A DNA stretch of 64,000 bases, taken from positions 310,001 to 374,000 of the forward strand of contig JAANBB010000001.1 in assembly GCA_014621425.1 (NCBI GenBank), written 5' to 3'. This DNA comes from Cylindrodendrum hubeiense. Taxonomy: Eukaryota > Ascomycota > Sordariomycetes > Hypocreales > Nectriaceae. Below are positions 21,918 to 33,201 of this stretch, piece after piece. Position 1 is the stretch's first letter, and every line of letters begins with the position of its first letter. Made by a program: the position numbers and the translations under genes. The notes under the pieces are model-generated. The model saw only the letters and a list, made by a program, of their open reading frames with translations. It did not search any database and was not told the DNA's origin.

Positions 21918-23876
21918 ATGATAGCTCAGTCTGAAATCAAACATCATGTTGGCGTCCGGCCGCAATGCGGCATCTGTGGCAGCGCAATGGAAGTCACTGA
22001 ACGATGTGTCTTGCGTAAGTTCGCAAACGGTCGCTACCATGATAATCTAAAGCCCCAATTCTAATCCAATACAAACCCTCAAGTACTCGGTAATGTCGGC
22101 TCGATGAAATTTTCCCAGCGCCTTGGTCCATACATGTTTCCCGGAAACACCCCTCGAACTGGTCCAAACATGTTTCCCAGAGACACCCATCGAATTCGAG
22201 GCAGGAGCTACGTAAGGCTATGTCGAGAGCCGGACTGTCCCCTCTGTTTTGGCTCACTTGAGAGCTCGACTGTGCATTCAGATTGTTTTGACTTTCTCGC
22301 ACAACACTACAAGCTGGACAGCTATTTAGACCACTTGTGGGTTGTCACTGCCTGGCGAGCTCCATGGCATCGAGCTCCCCACTTTTACCTTGAAGAAGCT
22401 GTCGTCAAACCGGACTGGCCAGTATTTGACGATTTTGGCATCTCTAAAATGAGGTTGCTTCCTCCAGAAATAATTGATATGATTCATAGGTATTCGGCGA
22501 CGAGTATAATCTGGCGGTTTCACGCCGCCTCTAATCTTTCTCGACGATTATCTATTGGTTTATCAAACCATCTATTGTCAATTCCTCTGTGCGCAGTCAC
22601 GGCGTGGAAACGCAGTGGCCAACCGGTAATTCAAGAAAGAATCCATCAGCTACCAGTTATGCGCTTGACTATTGACTCTTTGGGCCTCCGAGAAGTGGAA
22701 AGATTGCCTGAAAATCCACAGTTTAGAGGATGGCGGGCTGATGACCTCGTATTTATCATCCTGGACCAGCGATCGCTCAAAGGCATTACTGCATCCTTCA
22801 AGGTAAAAAGCCAACCCTTCTTAGATAAGCAGATAAAGTTGAGAATGCTGCGAGACTTACACTGGAACTTAGTTTGGATACATGCGTTTGAAGTTGCCCG
22901 GAACATCCGACGGGCTCCAGACTTGGGACACGCCAACTCCTCCTGACCTACAGCGATGCCTTTTCTACCAGGCCAATATTACCCTCTCCACACGGTTTAG
23001 GACGATCGATTTGTCGCAAACAGATGGAATCACTTTCTTCTTCTGTTATGGCAAAATTTACGCTGTGCATGCCCATACACAGATAGCTCCTTGCGCCCAA
23101 GTAACCTATCAACGCCTGCCTGGCCCAAATCAAAGATCAGTCACTTGGGTCCATATCCCGTTTTCACGAAAGGATTATATTACTGCATTTGGTTCACAAA
23201 TGTTAACATCTGCGTCGATGGCCTTTGGGTATATCTGTCTACATGTGAGTTTTGGATGATGGGAATACCTGACACCGAAAGATTCTAACCCGTTCAGTTC
23301 CGCATGAAACTAGGCGGGGACGTATCAGTCGGCCTTTTTTCTTATGAAAAAGCAGAGGATTTGTTACTAAGCAAGTCACCTCCTACGACAATCATATATA
23401 ATACCCAAGGTCTGGAACTTGTTTCTGTTATCGGTAGCTATACCACAGGAGAGGAAGAAAGCTCACCGATAACGCCATTTTACCACCCGTATATGCACTA
23501 TAATCCATTCTCAAATGCTTATTTTTCATGGGCGCGTCTGGAAAACATCATCCACATCAGCATTTTCAACAATAAACGTACTGGCTGGTGCATGGGTATG
23601 CTATTCCAATACCAGAACGGTGCGCAACGGTCACTGGGGCAATGTCGAGTAGGTGTCGACCCTGTTGAGGATTTTGTGAACCCTGTTCGTGTGTGCTTCC
23701 GTCCCCAGATTTATTCTCGATTCCCAAACTCGGCTCGGTTACAGGCAACTACGGTCAGGGCCACATGTAAACAAGAGCATGATCACGATGAACTAGGTTG
23801 GACTTGTTCCGTAATGCAGGGCGAGCTAGGATTCTGGTTCTCCTATCTAGAAACCAAGTTGATTGTGGACGTATGA
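21918..23876 (+). CDS. F-box-like fungal orphan protein, one frame break
   Basis: Exon 1 (21918-22014) contains PQCGICGSAM and ends at GTAAGT; the next exon acceptor is uncertain (about 22083). The main exon carries REPDCPLCFGSLES, the F-box-like LLPPEIIDMIHRYSATSII, and LRLTIDSLGL-type motifs of a large fungal orphan family. Near 22870 the frame changes by one base: the family motif LQTWDTPTPPDL and the next block TDGITFFFCYGKIYAVHAHT continue in the second frame. A clear 53-nt intron (23245-23297, GTGAGT ... TTCAG) joins YICLH to FRMKLGGDVSVG, and the product ends at 23876. A 36-bp coding tandem repeat (YMFPGNTPRT / NMFPRDTHRI) lies at about 22130-22200. Possibly a pseudogene. Confidence 0.6.
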
Positions 23877-24534
23877 AATTGAAATAGACCTAGTTTCGGA
23901 CGGGTCAAGTGGCACCTTTCGCATCACTTTCTCTTCTTGCTCGGTCTCCGTATCAGCTCTAACGGCCAGGTGTAGTGCTGCCTCCCTAAGTCGGCCGTGG
24001 AATAGTAGCCAGGGTCAACATTTCCAGAGACCTGAATGACACACTCAATCCACCCATGATCGGGTATAAGGATATGGGCCTCGTCAGGAACCCCGATGCA
24101 CTTGTATGTCTTGTTCTCGTGCTTGTCCACAGTATCCTCGAGGGCACCATTCGTATCCCTGTTAGATCATGGTATGTGCTTTCTGGCTAGAATTGGCTGC
24201 CGAATACCTCGCTTGGCGGTTGCTAAACTGATTTGCTTGAACTGGGACTACTTGCGATCTGTTTTCTCAACCCACATGGAGGAAGCCGTTGCAAACGCCG
24301 CACTTCGCTTGCCCATGACCTAACATCATAACAGGCACCTAAATTCCATGCTTCGTTGGAGCTCGCAGTGCGGGGCTGGCTAGAAAAGATGGGTACTAGG
24401 GGATTATGTTGGTTGTGACAACCTGGTCCCAACCTGGGTCGTGACGGATACCACTTTCGCGATAAAGGACAACCACGGAAGTAATCTTCTAAAGTAAAAT
24501 AATACTGCAGATACCAATATGTAAATAAACCGTT
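23877..24534. other. Intergenic stretch with an exon-like remnant
   Basis: A minus-strand open stretch at 23924-24130 (DKHENKTYKCIGVPDEAH ... RRPSKKRK) has coding composition and may be the last exon of a lost gene, but it begins without an ATG and no upstream exon was found. Confidence 0.35.
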
Positions 24535-25280
24535 TAATACAGTGTGTGGGGGGGAAGGCACAAGAGATGGCGAGAGATCCAACAACCCACCCACAAAAAG
24601 CAGGTGTTATGACTGTGGTGATGCCGGCACAAAGGCGATGCGTCCGCAATATCGGTAGGGGCGTAGATTAAAGACTCTCAAAGTGAACAAAATAGACCAT
24701 CCTAGCCGATGCTTTCAATCAGCATCATCTGATCAAATGGGTCACAATGTAATGATGCAAAGATGGGCCAAAAAGAACGTAAATTGAGCTTGCTAGAAAA
24801 TCTACTGCTGAATGCTCATGACGATACTTGAAGGTTGAGAGTCCGGATGAATTTGAACTCGATCCCTCAATCCTACCCCGTAGCTCTCAATGACTAATTA
24901 ATTGACTTTATCCAATGATCTCAATACATATCGAAATATCCCAAAAGGGACAGTCCATCTCGAATGGACTCGCATCCTAACTGACACATCAACTAGGAAT
25001 GCCTGTAAGGGTATTCCACACCGAGAGACCAGCTATCCCCAACACAGCTATCAAGAAGATAATCAATCCTTGTCAAGACCTGAGGCTTCCCGCTTTATAA
25101 TTGTAAATGCAGTGCTGTTATTCCCGGGTGCCAAGCCTCGGCCCAACCTAATAGAATAGGCAAAACACAGGCCTTAACAGTGGACCTGATCAGACGCAGG
25201 GCTGTGAGCTGCATTGTATTGGGAAGGCCTTGTAATAGGTTGTCAGTAGCTTGGGCCTTCATCACCCATTTTTTCATATG
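24535..25280 (-). repeat. LINE-type retrotransposon 3' relic, copy 2 with RT remnant
   Basis: On the minus strand the segment 25277-25095 translates to ALRLIRSTVKACVLPILLGW followed by AEAWHPG, which matches the conserved stretch after the reverse transcriptase core of Tad/I-type fungal LINEs (LR...ACVLPxxLYGAExWWPG). The downstream 500 bp has no open frame and matches, as reverse complement, the repeats at 13280-13870 and 59165-59560. It is a 5'-truncated, decayed copy, as is common for LINEs. Confidence 0.65.
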
Positions 25281-25562
25281 TGTCTTGAACGATAGCTTCC
25301 TGTCCAGCCATACACCTAGCCATCCTATCGTTCAGTATCGTAGGGTAAAGACGATCGAAGGCATCTTTTCCCAGATATAGATGACATGTCAGAATGAATC
25401 GCAACACCCAATCGGACGATGTTACCTCACTCAAGGCCATGTTGCTTTCCATTTTCCGATCTCCATCCATCAGTGATTTTAGAAACAGCGGATAGGATAG
25501 AGCGGGAATTTCAGACACTAACGACTTCGTAAATATTTCAGCCTATTGGGCTCATAGCAAGT
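25281..25562. other. Short gap with unassigned minus-strand ORF
   Basis: The minus-strand ORF 25243-25518 (91 aa, contains SSDWVLRFILTCHLYLGKD) has some coding character but overlaps the LINE relic at its 3' end. I do not recognise it and do not call it a gene. Confidence 0.3.
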
Positions 25563-26805
25563 CTATAAATGTAGCAGTTCTTTCATCCTATCACCCATAA
25601 CGCCTGGATGGGGAACGACGACGGCCCCACTATCCCTTAACGCTTTAGCTTTTGTGTCCGCCGAAACATCTCTCGGGGACAGCAAAGCACCAGCATGGCC
25701 CATGGTTCTCCCTTGTGGCGCTGTCCTGCCGGCGACCATTGCGATGATGGGCTTCGGGTTGGCTGTGCTCCTCCTGTATATCTTGATCGCCTCGGCTGCT
25801 CTTAGCTCAGCCTCTCCACCAATCTCGCCGATGACAATGATTCCCTTCGTCTCTTCGTGGTCGAAGAACAGCCTCAAGCCATCAAGAAGTGTGGTGCCTG
25901 TCAACATTCGCAGTGAGCTGGTTATTCAAGATTGTTTTAGTATTAGGAACCAACCTGGCATCATGTCCCCACCCATTCCAACCACAAGACTCTGACCCAA
26001 TCCAGCCTTCGTGGTTGATCCTACAGCTTCATAACTGAGCGTTCCGCTCTTGGAAACAATGCCTACCACGCCCTTGGAATATTGCTTGTGCGGCATGATG
26101 CCAATTCGACACTGCTCTGGAGCGATGATGCCAGGACAATTAGGACCGACCAAACGGGTTTTGGTCTGTGTTCTCAGCACCTCTTGAACTCTGACCATGT
26201 CATGGACTGGGATATGCTCTGCCACGGACACGACTAGAGGGACTTCGGCTTCAATGGCTTCGATGATGGCGGCTGCGGCGAATTGGGCAGGGACAAATAC
26301 TGAGCTTGCATGTGGCTTCACTTTTTCCATTGCCTAGAAGATGAAATTAACAATGAGTCTCAGTCCGCAGCTTGGTATTGGGGGTAATGGTAAAGAACTG
26401 GAATTGTACCTGTTTCACAGTGTCAAACACTGGTAAGCCAAGATGCTCCTGGCCTCCTTTGCCTGGGGATACTCCCCCAACAATATTTGTCCCGTAATCC
26501 AACGTATCTCTAGCATTTATCGTTGCCTTGAATGGATTAGTTGCATAGCTACGCGAGCACATGATCTTAACGCACAGCCTTTCCAGTGAATCCTACGTCA
26601 TATTAGTGAGTCTCCCAATAGGATGAAAGAACATTGAAACACACACACCTTGGTAGATTACCCTTGTGTTTTTGTCTATCCTCAGATTCAATATTGTCGC
26701 TGTCTCATATGAACTGTGCCGGGAAGCGGGGTGACAAAAACTCCTTGTTGCAGCTTTCATGTGAATGTGCCGCCGGGCGAGCAATGGAAGGTGTAGGGTA
26801 GCCAT
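25563..26805 (-). CDS. Succinate-CoA ligase alpha-subunit paralogue, mitochondrial
   Basis: Five exons (26805-26649, 26592-26576, 26526-26410, 26333-25955, 25897-25563) give 334 residues. The start [17 protein letters not shown] is a typical mitochondrial presequence. Exon 2 is only 17 nt and encodes FTGKA, bridging VIYQG to [18 protein letters not shown], exactly the family's CoA-binding start. Later motifs are [37 protein letters not shown] and [18 protein letters not shown], whose His is the phosphorylated catalytic residue. With the beta subunit it would form the ADP/GDP-dependent ligase that interconverts succinyl-CoA and succinate. It shares a 466-bp divergent promoter with the Zn2Cys6 gene at 27272, suggesting coregulation. 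Confidence 0.92.
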
Positions 26806-27271
26806 AGCGTGCTGGTGGCAGCGTGGAAACAATTGGAGGGTTAGCTGACGGTATTTCTCTCTCTGAAATACTGGATCGATGAGTTTCGGCCGTCTTTGTT
26901 ACGAAGGGCATTGTCCTTCTTAGTGACGTACTTGGGGTGTTCGATCGTACCTCCGGCTATCAACACGAATACGTATTTGCACGCTGGGCCGGCTATCACG
27001 ACTTGGTAGGTCCATCTGTTGATATTACTGGACCGTCTGGAACGACTCCACACTGACAGCTCTCCACTTCCCCCGCTTCGGTTATACGATGACTCGGTTA
27101 TATCAAGCTTGCCTTCCGAAGTGTCCGGCCACTGATGACAGTAGTGACCAAGCTTCATGTCTACCTGGGCCATCACGGTTGTTAGCATTGCCGACACGAA
27201 ATAACTGGCATTCCGGTGTCCAAATACATAAGATTGCCGATGTGGGCTTGCGTTATAGGCGACCCACGGCT
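26806..27271. promoter_or_regulatory. Divergent promoter, SucD-like gene / Zn2Cys6 gene
   Basis: This is 466 bp between the two divergent start codons. No gene was seen within it. The arrangement, regulator next to target, is common in fungal clusters; the specific binding site could not be identified. Confidence 0.5.
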
Positions 27272-29386
27272 ATGGTTCACAATCGCAAACGCGCCCGACA
27301 AGCTTGTCTTTCCTGCAATTCGAGACGGGTTAAATGTGATGTAACCGAGCGTTCGCCTTGCACTAACTGCGCCACGGCAGATATCCATTGCGCAGTCCGG
27401 CAATCGAGGCGCGGCAAACATCCGCGACCATCTAGAGGACCGACAACAAAGGATCACGCTCATGATGTCGAACAGGCGGCACCAAAATTAATTCACGATG
27501 AGACTATACGCACCCCTATCGACTCTCCACCTGACAAACATGTAGCAGCCTCCCAGGTACTCGCCGGCTTAGCGCGTGTTGAAGGAATCGAGATCCTACC
27601 TCCATCGCCGTCGCCGCCGCCGCCGCCGCACGAGGCCGTCGAACAAAATAACGCTGTATCATTGCCGTTGGAAAGACATGAGTACATGCAACGACTGCGA
27701 GACCACAGGCAGCAGGAAGACGAAGGATCCGTATTCCTCGGAGAATCCACCTCTATGAGATATCTCCACGACAATACTCCTCCCCACTCTGGACCGTCTC
27801 CTCCTCAAAACCTGAGGTTCCTGTACTCTGTTCCCGACGCAGTTCGGGCCGAAAACCTGATTCCGCAATGGGAAGTTGAACGGAGGCGTTCTAGACTTAA
27901 GGCCCTTACTGCAGAGGGCGCATTCTCATTCCCTTCACAGCCCGTGACAGAAGTACTACTCAAAGCCTACTTCCGATGGTTTCACACCTGTTTTGCTGTT
28001 GTAGATGAGCCTGACACGTGGAGTCGATACCGCGAGGGCACTTTGTCACCCCTCTTGCTTCAGGCCATTCTCTTCATTGCTGTCATTCATTGTGAAGATG
28101 AGGACTTGCCCAAAGTCGGAATGGGAACACGGCATAAAGCCAAATACGTCTTTTACAATCGCGCCAAAGATTTATACGACGCCGACTTCGAACCAAATAA
28201 ACTCACCGTCATCCAAACCCTCTTTTTGATGAGCTTTTGGAGGGCGGGAGCTCTCTTAGAAAAGGACTCACGTCACTGGCTGGGGGCCGCCTTGAGTTCA
28301 GCCCAGACAAAGGCACTGCATCGATCATCTCACAGTGCCAGCACACAACTGGAAAAGGTTCGAAAGAGAGTGTGGTGGTCCATATATGTCCGCGAGACGC
28401 AGTGTGCAGCCGCTTTGGGCCTTCCAAATAGAATCCGGGATGAGGATTGCGATGTTGATCCTCTTCATGAACAAGATTTTGAGCACGCTTTCAACACGTT
28501 GACGCCCAGCACTTCTATTCAGGAGTGTGTTTCATATATGGTCGGTATGGTTCAGTTATCTCGGTCTCTCGGTAGGATTGTACACTGCGGGTTTCTCCCT
28601 TCAAAGACTCTCTCTTCTGTTGAGAGGACGCAAATTAAAGACGACCTAATGAGTTGGCGGCAGACCTTGCCACCGAATATGCAGCCAAGTAAAGATGGCT
28701 TTGACCAACAGCTGGGCTTTCATTCAAACATGTTGCACCTGGCCTGTAATAACCTCCTGATTCTCCTCTACCGAACCGGCTGCGTTGGCACCACCAAAGA
28801 GACTGACGAAGTGGACGGCCGGTTAGCTCTACAAGCAGCTGCCTGCAACTCACGAATCATTGAGGACATGCTTCAAGAGGGAAATTTGTGTCATGCCCAG
28901 ATCCATGTTATTACCAATGTCTTCAACACGCTCTGCATCCACACCGTTAGCTTACGCGAGTCACAAGGAAGCCGACGATCAATCGCAGAATACAGAGCCA
29001 AGCTTTGTCTCCTGGGGCTGCAGGAGCTTCAAAAGACGTGGGAAGTTAAAAACTGGATTCTTCAGTTATTCTTCCAATATCTCGATGGCTCGATTGCGGC
29101 AAGACTCCAGCTACATAGTGACATTGGTGCCGAAAGCGAAAACAACCCAGAAAGAATATCTTTTCAACGGATTCCAACGGCACCTGGCACTCCATCACAG
29201 ACTCTGCTATCGAACGAGATGGACGGTATCGACACTCTTCTGGAATCTGATGCACCTTGGTCATGGTCAACACAAGAAGCGAGTCAGTTTCTGTACTCTC
29301 AGATCGAGAATAACTTTGCGTTCGGAGAAGGCGGTGTCCTTGGCTGGAACCCAGGAGACGCTTTTGGAAACTCATTGCCTACGTAA
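27272..29386 (+). CDS. Zn2Cys6 transcription factor (Ctf1/FarA-like group)
   Basis: A single exon of 704 residues, taking ATG 27272 because the binuclear cluster begins soon after it; an upstream in-frame start at 27089 would add 61 poorly coding residues. The zinc cluster has Cys at 12, 15, 22, 30, 33 and 40 (CLSCNSRRVKC ... CTNC ... HC) preceded by a basic NRKRARQ. A proline run (SPSPPPPPP) lies in the linker. The fungal transcription-factor domain follows: LLKAYFRWFHTCFAVVDEP, LTVIQTLFLMSFW, and RKRVWWSIYVRETQCAAALG. This layout is typical of regulators of fatty-acid or cutinase genes, but no target can be read from sequence. Its position next to the SucD-like gene suggests that gene as a target. 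Confidence 0.9.
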   Translation: MVHNRKRARQACLSCNSRRVKCDVTERSPCTNCATADIHCAVRQSRRGKHPRPSRGPTTKDHAHDVEQAAPKLIHDETIRTPIDSPPDKHVAASQVLAGLARVEGIEILPPSPSPPPPPHEAVEQNNAVSLPLERHEYMQRLRDHRQQEDEGSVFLGESTSMRYLHDNTPPHSGPSPPQNLRFLYSVPDAVRAENLIPQWEVERRRSRLKALTAEGAFSFPSQPVTEVLLKAYFRWFHTCFAVVDEPDTWSRYREGTLSPLLLQAILFIAVIHCEDEDLPKVGMGTRHKAKYVFYNRAKDLYDADFEPNKLTVIQTLFLMSFWRAGALLEKDSRHWLGAALSSAQTKALHRSSHSASTQLEKVRKRVWWSIYVRETQCAAALGLPNRIRDEDCDVDPLHEQDFEHAFNTLTPSTSIQECVSYMVGMVQLSRSLGRIVHCGFLPSKTLSSVERTQIKDDLMSWRQTLPPNMQPSKDGFDQQLGFHSNMLHLACNNLLILLYRTGCVGTTKETDEVDGRLALQAAACNSRIIEDMLQEGNLCHAQIHVITNVFNTLCIHTVSLRESQGSRRSIAEYRAKLCLLGLQELQKTWEVKNWILQLFFQYLDGSIAARLQLHSDIGAESENNPERISFQRIPTAPGTPSQTLLSNEMDGIDTLLESDAPWSWSTQEASQFLYSQIENNFAFGEGGVLGWNPGDAFGNSLPT

Positions 29387-29513
29387 CACAGCCCAACCAT
29401 CACATCAATAGAAATGCAAGGCAGGAAAGTATCCGCTCTCGGAATAATTAGAAGGGGCATAAGTTGACCAGTATAACTGGTTTATACTCAACCTTGCTAC
29501 AGTATATATATCC

Positions 29514-32500
29514 TTAGACCTCGAAGAAGTGTTCCATAAAGCTTGCCCTAGGCTCCTTGTCACGACCAGCAGAGTTAATAAATTTCTGCCCAGTCCCCAC
29601 GTACACGGTCCTTTGATCCCGCACACTAAGGGTGTTGGAAGATCTCGGTGACATTTGAACCTCGCCCATCTCATGGAGCCCATCCCTAGATATCCCTTGG
29701 ATCCTCACAGTATTTTCCTTGTAGTAAGCCATCGGTCGCTCATCGTCAGAGAGTTGGACGGCATAACCTTGATCGTTTTTGACGACATAGCCTTCCTGAG
29801 GACGATAACTACAAAGCATGGCCCGCAACACACACGAGTTCTCCATGCCCTCCTCCATGCCGCAAATAATAATGTGAGTTGGCGCCACGAAGGCTTTAAA
29901 AAATGTAACGAGATTCATCTGTAGGTCCACCAGGGTGTAATTAGACATCCACTCGGCCTCTTTGTAGTCATGCGATAACGGGTTCATCATCAACTTATTA
30001 CCCTTCAATCCTGGGATGCACTTATTGAGGTCATCAACACTCGTGAGCCCGTAGGCCACTAAGAATCGCTGATCGGCTCGACCAGTCCACTTCTTGAAGA
30101 CGTTGATCATTGATCTGCTCCTCGGTGGCTCAAAACCTTCCAGGCGGTAGCCCAGTCCATTCTTGACCCGAATAGTCTGGCCATCTGCCAAGCTAGTGGC
30201 TTGAAAAAGATATGTTAGATTTTCTGAGCCGTCCCATTCGCCGTTTGTCCCCAGTAGCTCTTTAATTTCCCATGGACGACAGAGGTTGAATTGGGGGGTG
30301 CAGAACCAGCGTTCGAGCAATCCCAACTGCGGATTTGCGAGGAATATCTTTACAAAGGTGTCGAATAGTTTTGCTTTGCGGTCTAGCTCTGGTCTGATTG
30401 GGCAAAAGTCCCGAACCACCTCTAGGTACGTGTGGTGTAGAGGAGAAGTTGGCACGCTGCGCCCGAGGAGCTCCATGAGGCACATCAACTTCGTAAGCGG
30501 TGCTGGGGTTGAGGTGGGTGACTTGGCTTCATCAAGTACCCTTTGGACGACTGACGGTATGTCGCCTGTTTGGTCGTTCCAAATACAGGAGACGATTTCT
30601 GTTCTGGATAGAGTCGATTTTTGGAATCGAGTCGAGTCAGGGCTTCCCCTTGGTGAAGCTCCGTCGTCGTAACGGATTTGAAACACTGGCTTGGCCAGCG
30701 AAGCGACAAAAATCGGGATACTACTGAATTGGCCAATCCAGTTCCCTAGATGTTGCCCGATGGCTCGTGATAGGCTATGGCGGTGATTGATATCCTGTCG
30801 GCCGCGGAAGATGTAGAGGAAATTATTTGCCTTATCGACGATGTCGTTGACTGCCCAAGCCGGAGTCCGGATGGTCTCCGGGGTGCGCCTCCGCCCTAGC
30901 ACACCCCAATATCCCCAAAGACCCAACTCCCTTGTTGCCTCTTCCGCTGTGCGGTGTAGTATCGTCATATCCTCAACCGAGTTATGGTCAAACTCGTCCA
31001 TGCTATATTCGACGAAGAGAAATGGTGACTCTTTGATTTCAGAAAGAGCGGTGGAATCGTCAAAGCCCAAAATATCAACACCGTGCATGTCCCGGGAATG
31101 TCGACTGCGCAGCGCACAGATCGCAAGGGCCTGCATTGTCTCCGGGAATTCACTCAGAACATTGCCTCTCCTTTTCCCCGTAGGCACTGGTCTCCGTGGC
31201 CTCTTGATCTCGTCCGCGACTTTACTAGCCTTCCGCGTAAAAGCACCGGCTCTAACAAAGTCTATTGGCAATTATCAGCAAGATTGCCCTTGATGTAAAC
31301 CTCGTTGGGGCATTGGCATACTGGTATACTCTTCTAGGGACTCTTTTGAGATTTCCTCGCCGTGATCTCGCTTGGGCTTGGCTTGCTTTGCCGCTTCTTG
31401 GGTCGCACGGTCAGTCATGATCGGCCTCGGGCTTCTAATCTCAGACGCTGGGGTTTCGGGAGCTGGAGCCATCGTGGGGCGGAAGGGTATGAAGTTGGTC
31501 TGACGGCTCGACTTGGTTTGCGATCCCTCGTTTCCCTGCGGCGTGATTGTCAAGTTTGTCATGGAATCAGACCAGGTTTGCCTTTCAATAATATCTTCGA
31601 AAGTCACAGGAGATGATCCTGTTATCCGGTCTGGGGAATGCGCTTTATGATCGTGCGGCACATAAGCATGGTTTCCCGCAATCCCGATGCCTGTTTGTGA
31701 AATATCATACTCGGTAGCTTTCGAATAACTTTGAGTTAATATCGGGGTCTCGGTGTTTCTTTCTGCCAACTTTTCGCCAGTTGAAGGTATTGGCGATTCT
31801 GTGGTTTGCTCTACTGCCACATCTGACTGCCTGGTTGTCGCTGTCCAGTCAGTTATACCAGTTGAAGCTGTCGGGGTTCTGGTTGAGCCTATTGTAGATT
31901 CTGCAGTCTGATCCACTGTTGTTCCTGGCTGCCTTTCGGTCACGGTCCACTCAGCTGAAGCAGTTGAATATTCTTTACTCTGATCTACCGTCGATTCTGA
32001 CTGCTGGTCTGTAACCGTCCATTGTGCAGAGGGCTCGTAGTCGAATGCCGTCAAGTCAAGGGCAGGTGTCTCTCGGGTACTGAAACTCGACGTCAGTACT
32101 CATACAAATTCACGTGCAGCATATCGAACAGACTTACCTCTCTATAATGGAGCGACTACTAGTTTCCTCGAGGAACTCATGGCTCTCTAGCCACTCATGA
32201 CTGATGGCGTTGGCTGCTGTGAGTCTTTTCTTCGGCGACGCAGCCATGGCCTCCTGGATAAAACTGATTCCCTGTACACTAGCCCCTACACTCTCCAACT
32301 CGGTGGCCGGAAAAGGCGTACCCTTGGTGACATAACTCCATAACCTCCCCTTAGCTACAAAGGCTGGCTTTTGAGTGAGCATCCGATGTGTAATCTCGCC
32401 TAGCGCCCATAGATCTATCGCGGGAGTGTAGGCCAATGCATCATGTGCAGCTTCATCAGCCTCGAATTCTGTTTCGTCGAAGTCATCAGGACAATACAGT

Positions 32501-33201
32501 CCTAGGATTTCCGGTGCCATGAAACCTCTGGTGCCAATTTCCATAGTCCGTAATGCAGTGGACGCTTCGACGCGCTTGCTGATGCCGAAATCCGCAATCT
32601 TAACCCACCATGATGGCCCCTTCTGAAAGACCAAGATGTTACCGGGCTTGAGATCTCTGTGCGCAAAGCCACTGTCGTGCATCAAATGTAGGGCTTCGAC
32701 CACTTGCAAAGCGATTTGTCTGGCTTCGGGCTCTGGGAAAGGTTTTGTGAGGTATTGTTGTAGATCCCCGTACTTGAGGTACTCCATGGTGATGAACATG
32801 GTCGTCTCATTCTCAAACCATCCTAGTGAGCGCACAAAACAGTGCACGAACCGTTCATGGGAGAACTTGGCGATAGCTTCGAGCTCGCGATGAAACTCGG
32901 ATGTTGAGACATTAGGGAGCTTGTGGATTTCTTTGACGGCTCGAAGGTCTGATTCCCCATTCCGTGGTCCCGAGCTCTCGATGCATTTCTCAAGCCAAAC
33001 AGTCCCATACGCGCCTCTTCCGAGCCGTCGCTTCCTCTCCCACTTCTCCTCCGTCTTCAGCCGCCGGCGCCGAGCCGACACCCCAACGGCGGTACGGATC
33101 TGGGTTGTGTGCTTGGCCTCCGGGTCCCATGTCGCTTCAATCTTGGAATCGACGACGAGGTCCGAAACCCGGGACTCGAAGGCGCCTAGTCTGGTCGCCA
33201 T
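29514..33201 (-). CDS. Large Ser/Thr kinase with repeat linker and unknown C-terminal domain
   Basis: Three exons (33201-32138, 32079-31301, 31261-29514) join in frame to 1196 residues; the second intron is very short (39 nt). ATG 33201 is preferred; an in-frame ATG at 33297 would add 32 residues. Residues about 75-350 are a complete protein kinase: GRGAYGTVWLEK, RAVKEIHK, HRDLKPGN, ADFGISK and MAPEIL, so it should be active. Residues about 373-450 are three imperfect repeats (AQWTVTDQQ..TVDQ, AEWTVTERQ..TVDQ, TDWTATTRQ..VEQ). The last 580 residues match nothing I can name; the stretch FLFVEYSMDEFDH ... REL GLWGYWG faintly recalls HET-type fungal proteins. A signalling or incompatibility role is inference. 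Confidence 0.8.

Noticed and set aside
25243..25518. 91-codon minus-strand ORF downstream of the SucD-like gene as a gene
   Set aside because: It overlaps the LINE relic and has no recognisable family; kept only as a remark.
27600..27630. GCC-type trinucleotide tract as a repeat of interest
   Set aside because: It encodes the proline-rich linker of the Zn2Cys6 protein and is ordinary.
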